Below are positions 43,004 to 51,502 of a stretch of DNA of 64,000 nucleotides, one piece after another; position 1 is the stretch's first letter; every line of letters starts with the position of its first letter. Made by a program: the position numbers and the translations under genes. The DNA is taken from assembly GCA_963781955.1 (NCBI GenBank), contig CAWAHU010000002.1, forward strand, positions 310,001 through 374,000, given 5' to 3'. A model generated the notes under the pieces. That model saw nothing but the letters and a program-made list of their open reading frames with translations, had not been told where the DNA came from and made no database searches. The stretch comes from Bog-473 sp963781955 (GTDB lineage: Bacteria > Actinomycetota > Acidimicrobiia > Acidimicrobiales > RAAP-2).

Positions 43004-43495
43004 ATGGACAACCCGGTGCCTGCTGACCCGCAGCTCTGGAGCGACAAGCTGGAGCTGGCCGAGCTGGTGGCCGTGCTCTCGTCCGCCGTCGACCGTGGCG
43101 ACCGGGAGCGCATCGCGTCCTGCTACGCCGAGGACTCCTACGACGACCACGGCTCGTTCAAGGGAACCGGCTGGGATTTCGCCGACTTCGTCTGCCGCCC
43201 AGGCCCGATGACCACGATGCACCACCTGCTCGGGCAGTCGGTCTTCGATGTCGAGGGCGACGAGGCCTGGGGAGAGACGTTCTACGGCTTCCACGGCACC
43301 GCAGGCACGACCCGCGTCTCGGGCCACGGCCGCTATGTGGACTACTTCCGTCGGATCGACGGGACCTGGAAGCTCGCCTACCGTCGTGTCCTACCCGATG
43401 CCGTGCCGGCGGGCGACGACCCCGGGGCCTACTGGCGTCCGACCCGCAGCCGGGACGATCCGAGCTACGACCGGCTACGGCGCCCCGGCGACTAG
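43004..43495 (+). CDS. SnoaL-like (NTF2-fold) protein 2
   Basis: A 163-residue member of the same fold (KLELAELVAVLSSAVDRGDR, IASCYAEDSYDDHGSF). The centre keeps a probable substrate-pocket His pair (TTMHHLLGQSVFDVEGD) and the end is RRIDGTWKLAYRRVLPD. GGAGGA sits seven bases before ATG 43004. It is one of two such proteins flanking the LLM gene. Proteins of this fold often cyclise or isomerise ring compounds; the substrate is unknown. Confidence 0.78.
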   Translation: MDNPVPADPQLWSDKLELAELVAVLSSAVDRGDRERIASCYAEDSYDDHGSFKGTGWDFADFVCRPGPMTTMHHLLGQSVFDVEGDEAWGETFYGFHGTAGTTRVSGHGRYVDYFRRIDGTWKLAYRRVLPDAVPAGDDPGAYWRPTRSRDDPSYDRLRRPGD

Positions 43496-43558
43496 CCCGG
43501 TGCACGGGAGTCCTCGAGAGGTCCGGCGGCTGCGTCGCCGGCGGCCTGGGTGTCGACG

Positions 43559-43594
43559 ATGTCTCGCGACAGCGTCGCTCATGTCTCGCGACAT
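43559..43594. repeat. Direct repeats ATGTCTCGCGACA next to the tRNA-Leu
   Basis: ATGTCTCGCGACA occurs at 43559-43571 and 43581-43593, the second extended to GACAT. Each has inverted arms (TGTC/GACA). The end of the second is 5 bases from the tRNA 3' end (43600). The position and structure suggest an integrase or transposase binding site or an insertion-element end, but no such gene is present. Confidence 0.5.
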
Positions 43595-43599
43595 CACAA

Positions 43600-43686
<87 letters not shown>

Positions 43687-43820
43687 GGGTGACCGGCCAA
43701 CAGTAGTCGCTGCGGCGGCGAGGGAGGATCGTCCCACCCCAGGGGCACGATGCGGGTGAGCTGGTCAGAAGCCGCCCCACCCTCAGCCCAGCGCGGTTGC
43801 CCGGTAGTCTCTGGGAGACC

Positions 43821-44477
43821 ATGGGACTCCAGCAATTCGAGGAACGCCTCGAGCGTCTGGTGGAGGGAACGTTGGCTAAGCCGTTCCGAAGCAATCTCCA
43901 GCCGGTTGAGATCGGCCGGAGGCTCACGAGGGAGATGGACCTGCACCGGCGCGTCGGCGTGCGGGGTCTCATCGCGCCCAACGCGTTCGCAGTGACGCTC
44001 TCCGCGGCCGATGTCAGTCGCTTCGCGAACTTCATAGACGCACTGTCCCGCGAGCTCTCCGACGCCGCCCGTGAGCACGCCCGGATCGAGGGCTACACGT
44101 TCGTCGGTCCTGTCGAGGTGGAGATCTTCGAGGGTTCGGGTCTCAAGGCCGGGCGCTTCACCGTGTCGGCGGAGGTGCGGGAGAGCGAAGATGGCGGGTT
44201 CCTGGCCGAGGTCGTCCTGCCGGACGGACGGCGGGTGCCGGTCGGGTCGTCCGCCCTGGTCATCGGCCGGCTACCCGAGTGCGAGGTGGTCCTGCCCGAC
44301 TCCAACGTCAGCCGGCGCCACGCCCAGCTGCAGCGCCGGGGTGACGGCGTCGTCGTCAGCGACCTGGGTTCGACCAACGGCACCAAGGTGAACGGGTCGG
44401 CAGTCCGCGAGCAGGTGCTGACCAGCGGTGACGAGATCACCGTCGGGTCGACCAAGCTCATCTTCGAGATGTCGTGA
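43821..44477 (+). CDS. fhaA: FhaA-like protein (DUF3662 + FHA)
   Basis: A 218-residue protein with an N-terminal DUF3662 domain (MGLQQFEERLERLVEGTLAK) and a C-terminal FHA domain (VIGRLPECEVVLPDSNVSRRH, LGSTNGTKVNG) that reads phosphothreonine. In mycobacteria FhaA binds phosphorylated MviN/MurJ and helps control cell-wall synthesis through PknB. ATG at 43821 gives the family start. Its stop overlaps the next gene (GTGA). Confidence 0.92.
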   Translation: MGLQQFEERLERLVEGTLAKPFRSNLQPVEIGRRLTREMDLHRRVGVRGLIAPNAFAVTLSAADVSRFANFIDALSRELSDAAREHARIEGYTFVGPVEVEIFEGSGLKAGRFTVSAEVRESEDGGFLAEVVLPDGRRVPVGSSALVIGRLPECEVVLPDSNVSRRHAQLQRRGDGVVVSDLGSTNGTKVNGSAVREQVLTSGDEITVGSTKLIFEMS

Positions 44478-44999
44478 CCGCGCCGGGACCGGTGGCGGTC
44501 CTGGTCGCCACGCAGAACCTCAACGCGGTGCTCCGCATCATGCAGTGGGGGGTCATCACGCTGATCTTCATCTTCTTCCTGCGGGTGATCCGCGCCGTCT
44601 GGGTCGAGATGAGCCCGGTCACGGTCCGCAAGCCACGGTCGGTGCGTCGCCAGGAGCGGCGCCAGGAGCGGGCCGCGGGCGCGCCCGCCCAGCCCGGCAC
44701 GCAAGCGCCAGCTGTACCTGAAGGTGGCCCAGCCCCCCGAGCGCGCCGGGCGCACGTACGACCTCGACGACGAGCTGACCATCGGCCGGTCCCCGGGATG
44801 CGGTGTCTCGATGCCCGAGGACATCTACGCCTCGACCCTGCACGCCCGGCTGTTCCGGCGTAACGACCAGCTCTGGGTCGAGGACCTCGGGTCGACCAAC
44901 GGAACCTTCGTGAACTCCGAGCAGATCCGCCAGGCCGTCCGACTCGGCAAGGGGGACATGCTCCAGATCGGTTCGACGGTCTTCGAGGTCACGCGGTGA
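44474..44999 (+). CDS. fhaB: FhaB-like FHA protein, interrupted by an apparent one-base frameshift
   Basis: The first frame, from GTG 44474, encodes the membrane-anchored start (LNAVLRIMQWGVITLIFIFF) and a basic linker (KPRSVRRQERRQERAA). The FHA domain (ERAGRTYDLDDELTIGRSPG and DLGSTNGTFVNS) is in the next frame and ends with TGA 44997-44999 overlapping pstP. One surplus base between about 44600 and 44700 would unite them to the 150-170 residues usual for FhaB/FipA, a division regulator. Both parts are well conserved, so an indel error is likely. Confidence 0.82.
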
Positions 45000-46564
45000 C
45001 CGTCCTGCGGTCCGGCTCGGCGACCGACGTCGGGCGGGTCCGCACCGTCAACCAGGACCTACCTCTCGAGCACCCCAATCTCTACGCGGTCGCCGACGGC
45101 ATGGGCGGGCACGTGGGCGGGGAAGTGGCGGCACGCGTCGCCGTCGAGACGCTGGCCCAGACCTTCGACCGCGCGCCGACAGTGGCGGGTCTGCGCGAGG
45201 CCTTCACCGAGGCCAACGCCGCCGTGTGGGGGGAGAGCCAGTCCAACCCGGGCCTACGGGGCATGGGCACCACGCTCACTGCGATGGCCCTGGCCGGGGG
45301 AGCCGAGGGACAGGACGTGTTGACCCTGGCCAACGTCGGCGACTCGCGGGCGTACGTCTATTCGGGTGGGACGCTGCTCCAGGTCACCGACGACCACAGC
45401 CTGGCCGAGGAGCGTATGCGCCACGGCGAGATGACCGAGGAGGAGGCGGCTGTCCACCCCCAGCGCCACATCCTCACCCGGGCGCTCGGGGTCGCCCCCG
45501 ACGTGGACGTGGACATGTGGGAGTTGGGTCTCCACGCAGGCGACCGGGTGCTGATCTGCTCCGACGGGCTCACCAACGAGGTGGGCCTCGAGGAGATGCA
45601 GAGCATCCTCGAGGAGGTCGCTGACCCCGGTGAGGCGGCGCACCGGCTGGTGGAGGTGGCCAACGGGCACGGGGGCGCCGACAACATCACGGTCGTCGTG
45701 GTCGACGTCCAGGTCGGGGAGGAGGGCCCCGAAGCCACACCCCGGGTGGTGCCCCTCGCACTCGCGGCCGGGCTCGAGGCCGGCCCACCTCCGTCCGACT
45801 CCGCGACTGCCGTGGTCGAGGCCGTGGCGCCGGCCGGGGGCGGACCCGCGGCGGACCCGTCGGACACCACCGTGCTGCCGGCCACCAGGGCCGATGACAC
45901 GCTGGCGCCAGGGACGCAGCTGGGGTTCGGAGACGAGCCGGCGACGCTGGCCGAATCCGGACCGGTGAGCGACGAGTTCTTCATCGGCGCCGCCACCTCG
46001 GTCCCGGTGGCTCGGTCCACCGCCCGCGTGCCCCCGCCACCCGCACCGTCATCGGCCGACCGGGTGCCCGAGAAGGAGTCCCGGGGGCAGCGCCGACGCC
46101 GGCTCGGGATCCCGCGTCGCGTCACGTTCCGTGTCATCGGCTTCCTGCTGCTGGTGGGCGGGGTTTTCGTGGCCGCCTACTACGTCCTGCGCTGGTACGC
46201 CTACGACAACTGGATCGTGACGGTCCAAGGCAACGAGGTCGTGGTGAAGCAAGGACAGAAGGGCGGGGTGCTCTGGTTCAAGCCCAAAGTGGTGGATCGG
46301 ACGGGGAAGACGGCGGCACAGATCGATCCTTCCGCCTGGCGCCCGCTGGCGGCCGGCGTTTCGTTCCCCTCGCTCCATGCCGCGCAGGTCTACGTCGGCC
46401 AAATCCGGTACACGACGACCACGACGACCACGACGGCGCCCTCGACGACGACCACCACCTTGCCGTACCAACAACACGGCTACGTCGCCACGACGACCAC
46501 GACGGCGCCCTCGGTGACGACCACCGGCCCGCCCGCTCCTACCCCGGCGACGGTGGCCCCGTGA
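44996..46564 (+). CDS. pstP: PP2C-type Ser/Thr phosphatase PstP
   Basis: Removes phosphate from PknB targets and from PknB itself. The 522-residue protein has the PPM core (VNQDLPLEHPNLYAVADGMG with metal Asp34, NVGDSRAYVYSGG, LICSDGLTNEV, GGADNITVVVVDV), a Pro/Ala linker, one membrane helix near residues 377-397 and an extracytoplasmic tail of about 125 residues ending in TTTTT and TTTTTAPS repeats. GTG start overlaps the fhaB stop (GTGA). The next gene is pknB; rodA and pbpA, usually between, are absent. Confidence 0.94.
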   Translation: MTVLRSGSATDVGRVRTVNQDLPLEHPNLYAVADGMGGHVGGEVAARVAVETLAQTFDRAPTVAGLREAFTEANAAVWGESQSNPGLRGMGTTLTAMALAGGAEGQDVLTLANVGDSRAYVYSGGTLLQVTDDHSLAEERMRHGEMTEEEAAVHPQRHILTRALGVAPDVDVDMWELGLHAGDRVLICSDGLTNEVGLEEMQSILEEVADPGEAAHRLVEVANGHGGADNITVVVVDVQVGEEGPEATPRVVPLALAAGLEAGPPPSDSATAVVEAVAPAGGGPAADPSDTTVLPATRADDTLAPGTQLGFGDEPATLAESGPVSDEFFIGAATSVPVARSTARVPPPPAPSSADRVPEKESRGQRRRRLGIPRRVTFRVIGFLLLVGGVFVAAYYVLRWYAYDNWIVTVQGNEVVVKQGQKGGVLWFKPKVVDRTGKTAAQIDPSAWRPLAAGVSFPSLHAAQVYVGQIRYTTTTTTTTAPSTTTTTLPYQQHGYVATTTTTAPSVTTTGPPAPTPATVAP

Positions 46565-46617
46565 CCACCCCGTCCGTTCCCCAGCGCGCGAAGCGCCACG
46601 CCTAGGCTCTGGGCACC

Positions 46618-48570
46618 ATGCAGCCAGTCGAGACACCTCGGGTCTACTCGGGTCGCTACGAGCTGACCCACCTCATCGCCCGAGGAGGGATGGCGCAGGT
46701 CTACCGGGCCATGGACCGCCAACTGGACCGGCCGGTGGCGCTCAAGGTGCTGTTCCCCGAGCTCTCGGTGGACCGCACCTTCGTCGAGCGCTTCCGGCGG
46801 GAGGCACAGGCGGCAGCCAACCTCTCGCATCCCAACATCGTCCCGGTGTTCGACTGGGGAGAGGACGACGGCGCGTACTTCATTGTGATGGAGTACATCG
46901 ACGGCCGGCCGCTCTCGGCCGTCCTGCGTGACCCGACCCCGATGCCGCCGCGACAGATCGCCGTGATCGGGGCCGGTGTGGCCGCCGCGCTGGCCTACGC
47001 CCACCGACACGGCGTGGTGCACCGCGACGTGAAGCCGGGCAACGTGCTCATCACGCCGGACGGGGACGTCAAGGTCACGGACTTCGGGATCGCCCGCGCG
47101 GTGAACACCGAGGAAAGTCTGACGCAGACCGGTGCCGTGATGGGGACGGCGGCCTACTTCTCACCCGAGCAGGCCGAGGGCAAGGGAGTCGACGCCCGCA
47201 GCGACATCTACTCGCTCGGCGTCGTGCTCTACGAGATGGCGGTGGGTCGTCCTCCCTTCACCGGCGACTCTCCGGTGGCGGTGGCCTCGATGCACGTGCG
47301 GGACATGCCGCCTCTACCCCGGCAGGTCAAGCCGGCGGTACCGGCGGAGCTCGAGGCGGTCGTCATGAAGGCCATGGCCAAGAGCCCGGACGACCGCTAC
47401 GGCTCGGCCGAAGAGCTGCGGGCGGACCTGCTTCGCTTCGCCGACGGGCGGCCCGTGGAGGCCGGTGACCCGGGTCTGACCTCCATGATGGTGGCGGGGG
47501 CCGCGGCGACCAGCGCCATGCCGGTCACGACGGGCCGCACCAGGGTGGTGCCCATGGCCTCGGTTTCGCCCCAGCCCGACCCCGAGGAGCTGGACCGGCA
47601 GAAGCGGACGCGCCGCCTGACGATCCTCCTGATCGTCCTGCTGGTGGTCCTGGGGGTGATCGGGTTCTTCCTCCTGCGCTCGGTGGGCCTGTTCGGGGGG
47701 AACGTCACCGTGCCCAACGTGGTGGGCGAGACCAAGGACGCGGCCACCCAGACGCTGCGGAACGACCACCTGACCGTGGGTACGTCGACGCTCCGGGAGA
47801 GCAACGTCACCAAGGGCCTGGTCCTCGCCACCAGTCCGAAGGCCGGGTCATCGGTGAAGAAGAACTCGACCGTGGACCTGGTGGTCAGCCAGGGTCCCAA
47901 CGTCCCCACTGTCACTGTCCCCTCGGTCAAGGGACAGCAGCTCACGCCGGCCACGCAGCTGCTGAGCGCAGCCGGGTTGAGCTACACAGTCAAGTACGTC
48001 ACGAGCAACCAGCCCATTGGCACGGTCCTCGACCAGAACCCCGAAGGTGGCAGCCAGGTCAAACAGACGGTCAAGGTCCAGCTCACGGTCTCGGGCACGC
48101 AGACCTCGGTGTCGGTGCCGAACGTCGTCGGGGAGTCGGCCACGGCGGCCGGGGCCACACTGGGCCGGGCCGGGCTGAACGTCGGCACGACGACGAGCGC
48201 GTGCTCGGGTCAGAGCCAGGTATCCAACGGCCAGGTGGCGTCGCAGAACCCCGCCGCCGGTGCCACGGTGCAGCCGAACTCGTCAGTCAACATCGTGGTC
48301 TCCAACTGCGTGTCGGTGCCCAACGTGGTCGGGCAGACGACCAGCGCGGCACAGGGCGCGTTGGGAAGCGCCGGGCTCTCCCCGAGCACCACCACCGACG
48401 CGTCGTGCACGGGGACGCCGGGAACGATCGAGAGCCAGAATCCGTCCCCGGGGTCCCAGGTGGCGGGAGGGAGCACGGTGACCATCACGGTCTGCCAGCC
48501 GACGACGCCGTCGACGACCACCACCACGTCGACCACCCCGGCGAGCACGACCACGACCACGAAGGCCTGA
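46618..48570 (+). CDS. pknB: PASTA-domain Ser/Thr kinase PknB
   Basis: A 650-residue receptor kinase. Lys43 in VALKVLFPE, catalytic Asp137 in HRDVKPGN, DFG 155-157 and Thr169/Thr171 in the activation loop (SLTQTGAVMGTAAYFSPEQ) match mycobacterial PknB. A helix at about 334-355 is followed by four PASTA repeats and a Thr-rich end. Two of the repeats carry Cys pairs (repeats 3 and 4), suggesting disulfides. It phosphorylates FhaA, FhaB, CwlM and others and controls cell-wall growth. Confidence 0.95.
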   Translation: MQPVETPRVYSGRYELTHLIARGGMAQVYRAMDRQLDRPVALKVLFPELSVDRTFVERFRREAQAAANLSHPNIVPVFDWGEDDGAYFIVMEYIDGRPLSAVLRDPTPMPPRQIAVIGAGVAAALAYAHRHGVVHRDVKPGNVLITPDGDVKVTDFGIARAVNTEESLTQTGAVMGTAAYFSPEQAEGKGVDARSDIYSLGVVLYEMAVGRPPFTGDSPVAVASMHVRDMPPLPRQVKPAVPAELEAVVMKAMAKSPDDRYGSAEELRADLLRFADGRPVEAGDPGLTSMMVAGAAATSAMPVTTGRTRVVPMASVSPQPDPEELDRQKRTRRLTILLIVLLVVLGVIGFFLLRSVGLFGGNVTVPNVVGETKDAATQTLRNDHLTVGTSTLRESNVTKGLVLATSPKAGSSVKKNSTVDLVVSQGPNVPTVTVPSVKGQQLTPATQLLSAAGLSYTVKYVTSNQPIGTVLDQNPEGGSQVKQTVKVQLTVSGTQTSVSVPNVVGESATAAGATLGRAGLNVGTTTSACSGQSQVSNGQVASQNPAAGATVQPNSSVNIVVSNCVSVPNVVGQTTSAAQGALGSAGLSPSTTTDASCTGTPGTIESQNPSPGSQVAGGSTVTITVCQPTTPSTTTTTSTTPASTTTTTKA

Positions 48571-48628
48571 CGAGGACCTGGAAGTGGCCTGGGGGGCACC
48601 TGACGCGGGCGCGGGGCCTGGACTCCGG

Positions 48629-49222
48629 TCAGGCGCCCGTCGGTGCCGCCAGCTGCGCGAGGAAGTTGCCCAACAGGGCCGGGCCCGACACCGTGAGCAC
48701 CGACTCGGGATGGAACTGGACGCCCTCGACCGGGAGGCTGCGGTGGCGTAGTCCCATCACGACGCCGTCGCTCGAGGTGGCGGTGACCTCCAATTCGGCA
48801 GGCACCGACGCCGGGTCCACCACCAGGGAGTGGTAGCGCGTGGCGACGAAGGGGTCGGGGAGGCCGGCGAAGAGGCCGCGCCCGTCGTGGTGGATCTCCG
48901 ACGTCTTGCCGTGCATGAGGCGGGGGGCGGCCACGACCCGCCCGCCGAAGGCCTGCCCGATGCACTGGTGGCCGAGGCACACCCCGAGCAACGGGATCTC
49001 GCCGGCCAGGTCCCGGATGGCGTCGAGGCTGACGCCGCCGTCCTCGGGCCGGCCCGGCCCGGGGGAGATGAGCACGGCGTCGGGCCCTGCCGCCCTGATG
49101 CCGGCGACGTCGATGGCGTCGTTGCGGTGCACCACCGGGTCGGCACCGAGTTCGCCCAGCTCCTGCACCAGGTTGTAGACGAAGGAGTCGTAGTTGTCGA
49201 CGACCAGCACCCGCGGTCCCAT
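48629..49222 (-). CDS. Glutamine amidotransferase of anthranilate/aminodeoxychorismate synthase
   Basis: A 197-residue class I glutaminase. The triad is visible: Cys in GVCLGHQCIGQAFGG and the His/Glu in QFHPESVL; the start VLVVDNYDSFVYNLVQELG is typical of TrpG/PabA. It gives ammonia for anthranilate or aminodeoxychorismate. Its place after pknB equals M. tuberculosis trpG (Rv0013). Which of the two pathways it serves cannot be told from sequence alone. ATG at 49222. Confidence 0.92.
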   Translation of the reverse strand: MGPRVLVVDNYDSFVYNLVQELGELGADPVVHRNDAIDVAGIRAAGPDAVLISPGPGRPEDGGVSLDAIRDLAGEIPLLGVCLGHQCIGQAFGGRVVAAPRLMHGKTSEIHHDGRGLFAGLPDPFVATRYHSLVVDPASVPAELEVTATSSDGVVMGLRHRSLPVEGVQFHPESVLTVSGPALLGNFLAQLAAPTGA

Positions 49223-49285
49223 GGATCGTCGAGCGTACCCGCAGTGCCCCGGGCCGAGGGCGGGCGCTGGCTAACCTCTCACCCC

Positions 49286-49600
49286 GTGGCGACGAAAGCC
49301 AAAGGCCCCGGCGGGGCCTCGCGCAAGGGCAAGTCGGCCTCCGGACGAGCCTCGAAGGTGGGCCGCTACAAGACGGCCGAAGAGAGCGGCCGGTACACCG
49401 CGCCCATCCCCAAGAGCGTGCGCCACAGCCCGCCATGGTTCGGTGCTCTCATCCTGGTCCTGCTCATCGGCGGCGTCGTGGCTATCACCGTCAATTACCT
49501 GGCCCATCTGCCATTCATGGCCCACGGTTCGCCGTGGGGGCTGGTGATCGGCCTGGCGATGATCTTCGCCGGCTTCCTGATGGCGACGCGATACCGCTGA
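49286..49600 (+). CDS. crgA: Cell division protein CrgA
   Basis: A 104-residue protein: a Lys/Arg/Gly-rich cytoplasmic N-terminus (about 50 residues), then KSVRHSPPWFGALILVLLIGG and a second helix (WGLVIGLAMIFAGFLMATRYR), the two-helix CrgA layout. In Mycobacterium and Streptomyces CrgA coordinates the FtsZ-linked divisome. GTG at 49286. It is divergent from the glutaminase gene, as in M. tuberculosis where crgA lies next to trpG. Confidence 0.92.
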   Translation: MATKAKGPGGASRKGKSASGRASKVGRYKTAEESGRYTAPIPKSVRHSPPWFGALILVLLIGGVVAITVNYLAHLPFMAHGSPWGLVIGLAMIFAGFLMATRYR

Positions 49601-49660
49601 CTGGCGCGCCGGACGTCCGCATCGGGGACGGCCGGGCGACGGCCGGGCGACGACTGAGCC

Positions 49661-50848
49661 TCAGCCCAGCCGCTCGATGATGGTGGCGTTGGCCATGCCC
49701 CCGCCCTCGCACATGGTGAGCAGGCCGTAACGGCCGTCGGTACGCTCGAGCTCGTTGAGCAAGGTGGCCAGCAACTTGCCGCCCGAGGCGCCGAGGGGGT
49801 GGCCAAGGGCGATGGCGCCGCCGTTGGGGTTCACCACCTCCATGTTGGGGTGGTGCTCCTTCTCCCAGGCCAGGACGACCGAAGCGAACGCCTCGTTGAT
49901 CTCCACGGCGTCGATGTCGTCGAGGGTGAGCTTGGCCCGCTCGAGGACGGCCGTCGTGGCAGGGATGGGGCCGGTCAGCATGGTGACGGGGTCCACCCCG
50001 GCCAGGGCGAAGGCGTGGAAGCGGGCACGCGGGCGCAGGCCGAGCGCGTTGGCCCTCTCCTCGCTCATGATGAGCACGGCCGACGCTCCGTCGGTGATCT
50101 GCGACGAGTTGCCGGCGGTCACCTTCCCGTCCTCCTTGAAGGCGGGCTTGAGGTTGGCCAACGCCTCGACGCTCGAGTCGGGGCGGATGCCCTCGTCGGC
50201 GCCGAAGACCTCGTCGGTGTCGTTGCCGTCGTCGTCGCGGACGGGGACGGGGACGATCTCGTTCTCGAACCGGCCCTCGGCCGTGGCCCGGGCGGCGCGG
50301 TGGTGGCTCTGCACCGAGTAGGCGTCGAGCTCCTCACGTGAGATCCCCCACTGGTCGGCGATCATCTCCGCGCCGATGCCCTGTCCCTTGAGCCGGCTGT
50401 GCCCGTCGTCGCCCGTGTAGCGCGTCATCATCCGGGGTCCGAAGGGGAAACCGTGGTCGCGCACGACCGACGAGCCCATGGGCGTGCGGGTCATCGACTC
50501 GACCCCGGCAGCGACGACGATGTCGTAGGCACCGGCCATCACGCCCTGTGCGGCGAAGTGGAGCGCCTGCTGGGACGACCCGCACTGGCGGTCGATGCTG
50601 GTGGCGGGGACGGACTCGGGCCACCCGGCGGCCAGCACGGCGTTCCGCCCGACGTTGAGCGACTGCTCGGAGACCTGCATGACGCAGCCCATGATCACGT
50701 CGTCCACCTGGGCCGGGTCGAGCTGATTGCGCTCGGCCAGGACACGGAGCGCCTCGGAGGCCAGGTCGACCGCGTGCCAGTTACGCAACTTGCCGTTGCG
50801 CTTGCCCCCGGCGGTTCGGACGGCGTCGACGACGACTGCGGTGGTCAT
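49661..50848 (-). CDS. Acetyl-CoA C-acyltransferase (thiolase)
   Basis: A 395-residue thiolase that cleaves or joins acyl-CoA and acetyl-CoA. Nucleophile Cys89 is in SIDRQCGSSQQA, His in NPNGGAIALGHPLGASGG and the second Cys in LLTMCEGGGMANA. It begins MTTAVVVDAVRTAGGKRNGK (ATG 50848); the 29 residues of frame upstream are shadow. Steroid- or fatty-acid-degradation thiolases look the same, so the pathway is open. Confidence 0.93.
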   Translation of the reverse strand: MTTAVVVDAVRTAGGKRNGKLRNWHAVDLASEALRVLAERNQLDPAQVDDVIMGCVMQVSEQSLNVGRNAVLAAGWPESVPATSIDRQCGSSQQALHFAAQGVMAGAYDIVVAAGVESMTRTPMGSSVVRDHGFPFGPRMMTRYTGDDGHSRLKGQGIGAEMIADQWGISREELDAYSVQSHHRAARATAEGRFENEIVPVPVRDDDGNDTDEVFGADEGIRPDSSVEALANLKPAFKEDGKVTAGNSSQITDGASAVLIMSEERANALGLRPRARFHAFALAGVDPVTMLTGPIPATTAVLERAKLTLDDIDAVEINEAFASVVLAWEKEHHPNMEVVNPNGGAIALGHPLGASGGKLLATLLNELERTDGRYGLLTMCEGGGMANATIIERLG

Positions 50849-51009
50849 GGTGCTCCTCCCATTCGGGCCATTGCGGCGCGTGGTCGGCCGGTCTCGCCGG
50901 CTCGGACCGGCGGTCATCCTACCTGGCTCCACCACCAGGCCCTCCGGGCCGGCGGAGCGGCCAACGGCGGCCGAGGCGCCTCCGCCCCGGCCGGTAGGGT
51001 TCTGCCCCG

Positions 51010-51471
51010 ATGGACGAGACCCGCAGGGACATGGGGCGCTGGCTGGGGGACGGCGGGATGCCGATCATCGACCAGGTGGGCGGCTCGTTCACCGGTTACG
51101 GCGTCGACGGAGAGGACTTGGGCTGGGTGGCGGGGACGTTCACGCCCACGGACCTCGCCTGCAATCCACAGGGGATCACCCAGGCCGGGGTCCACTCCCT
51201 GCTGCTCGACGCGTCCATGAACTTCGCCATCAACGCTGCGTTGCCGCGCGCCGCACGTACCCGCGGCACCCTCGAGATGAAGACCGAGTGCATGCGGCCG
51301 GCCCGCAAGGGTGGTGCCTATGCCCTGCGCGGTGAGGTGGTGCGCATCGCCAGGCAGGTCGCCTACGGCGAGGCCACGGTGCGCGACGCGGACGGAGTGC
51401 TGGTCAGCCGGGCCACGGGGACCTTTCTCCTGCATCGACCCGACCCCGACGCCCCCCCGCCCGCCGCCTGA
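51010..51471 (+). CDS. PaaI-type hotdog thioesterase
   Basis: A 153-residue hotdog-fold protein. The helix carrying the catalytic region reads GITQAGVHSLLLDASMNFAI and the strands VAGTFTPTDLACNP and TLEMKTECMRPARKGG flank it, as in PaaI/4HBT thioesterases that release CoA from acyl or aromatic thioesters. It faces the thiolase gene, which may be functionally linked. ATG at 51010. The substrate is unknown. Confidence 0.85.
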   Translation: MDETRRDMGRWLGDGGMPIIDQVGGSFTGYGVDGEDLGWVAGTFTPTDLACNPQGITQAGVHSLLLDASMNFAINAALPRAARTRGTLEMKTECMRPARKGGAYALRGEVVRIARQVAYGEATVRDADGVLVSRATGTFLLHRPDPDAPPPAA

Positions 51472-51502
51472 CGCGCCCCGGGTACCCCCGCCGGGGCCCG
51501 GC

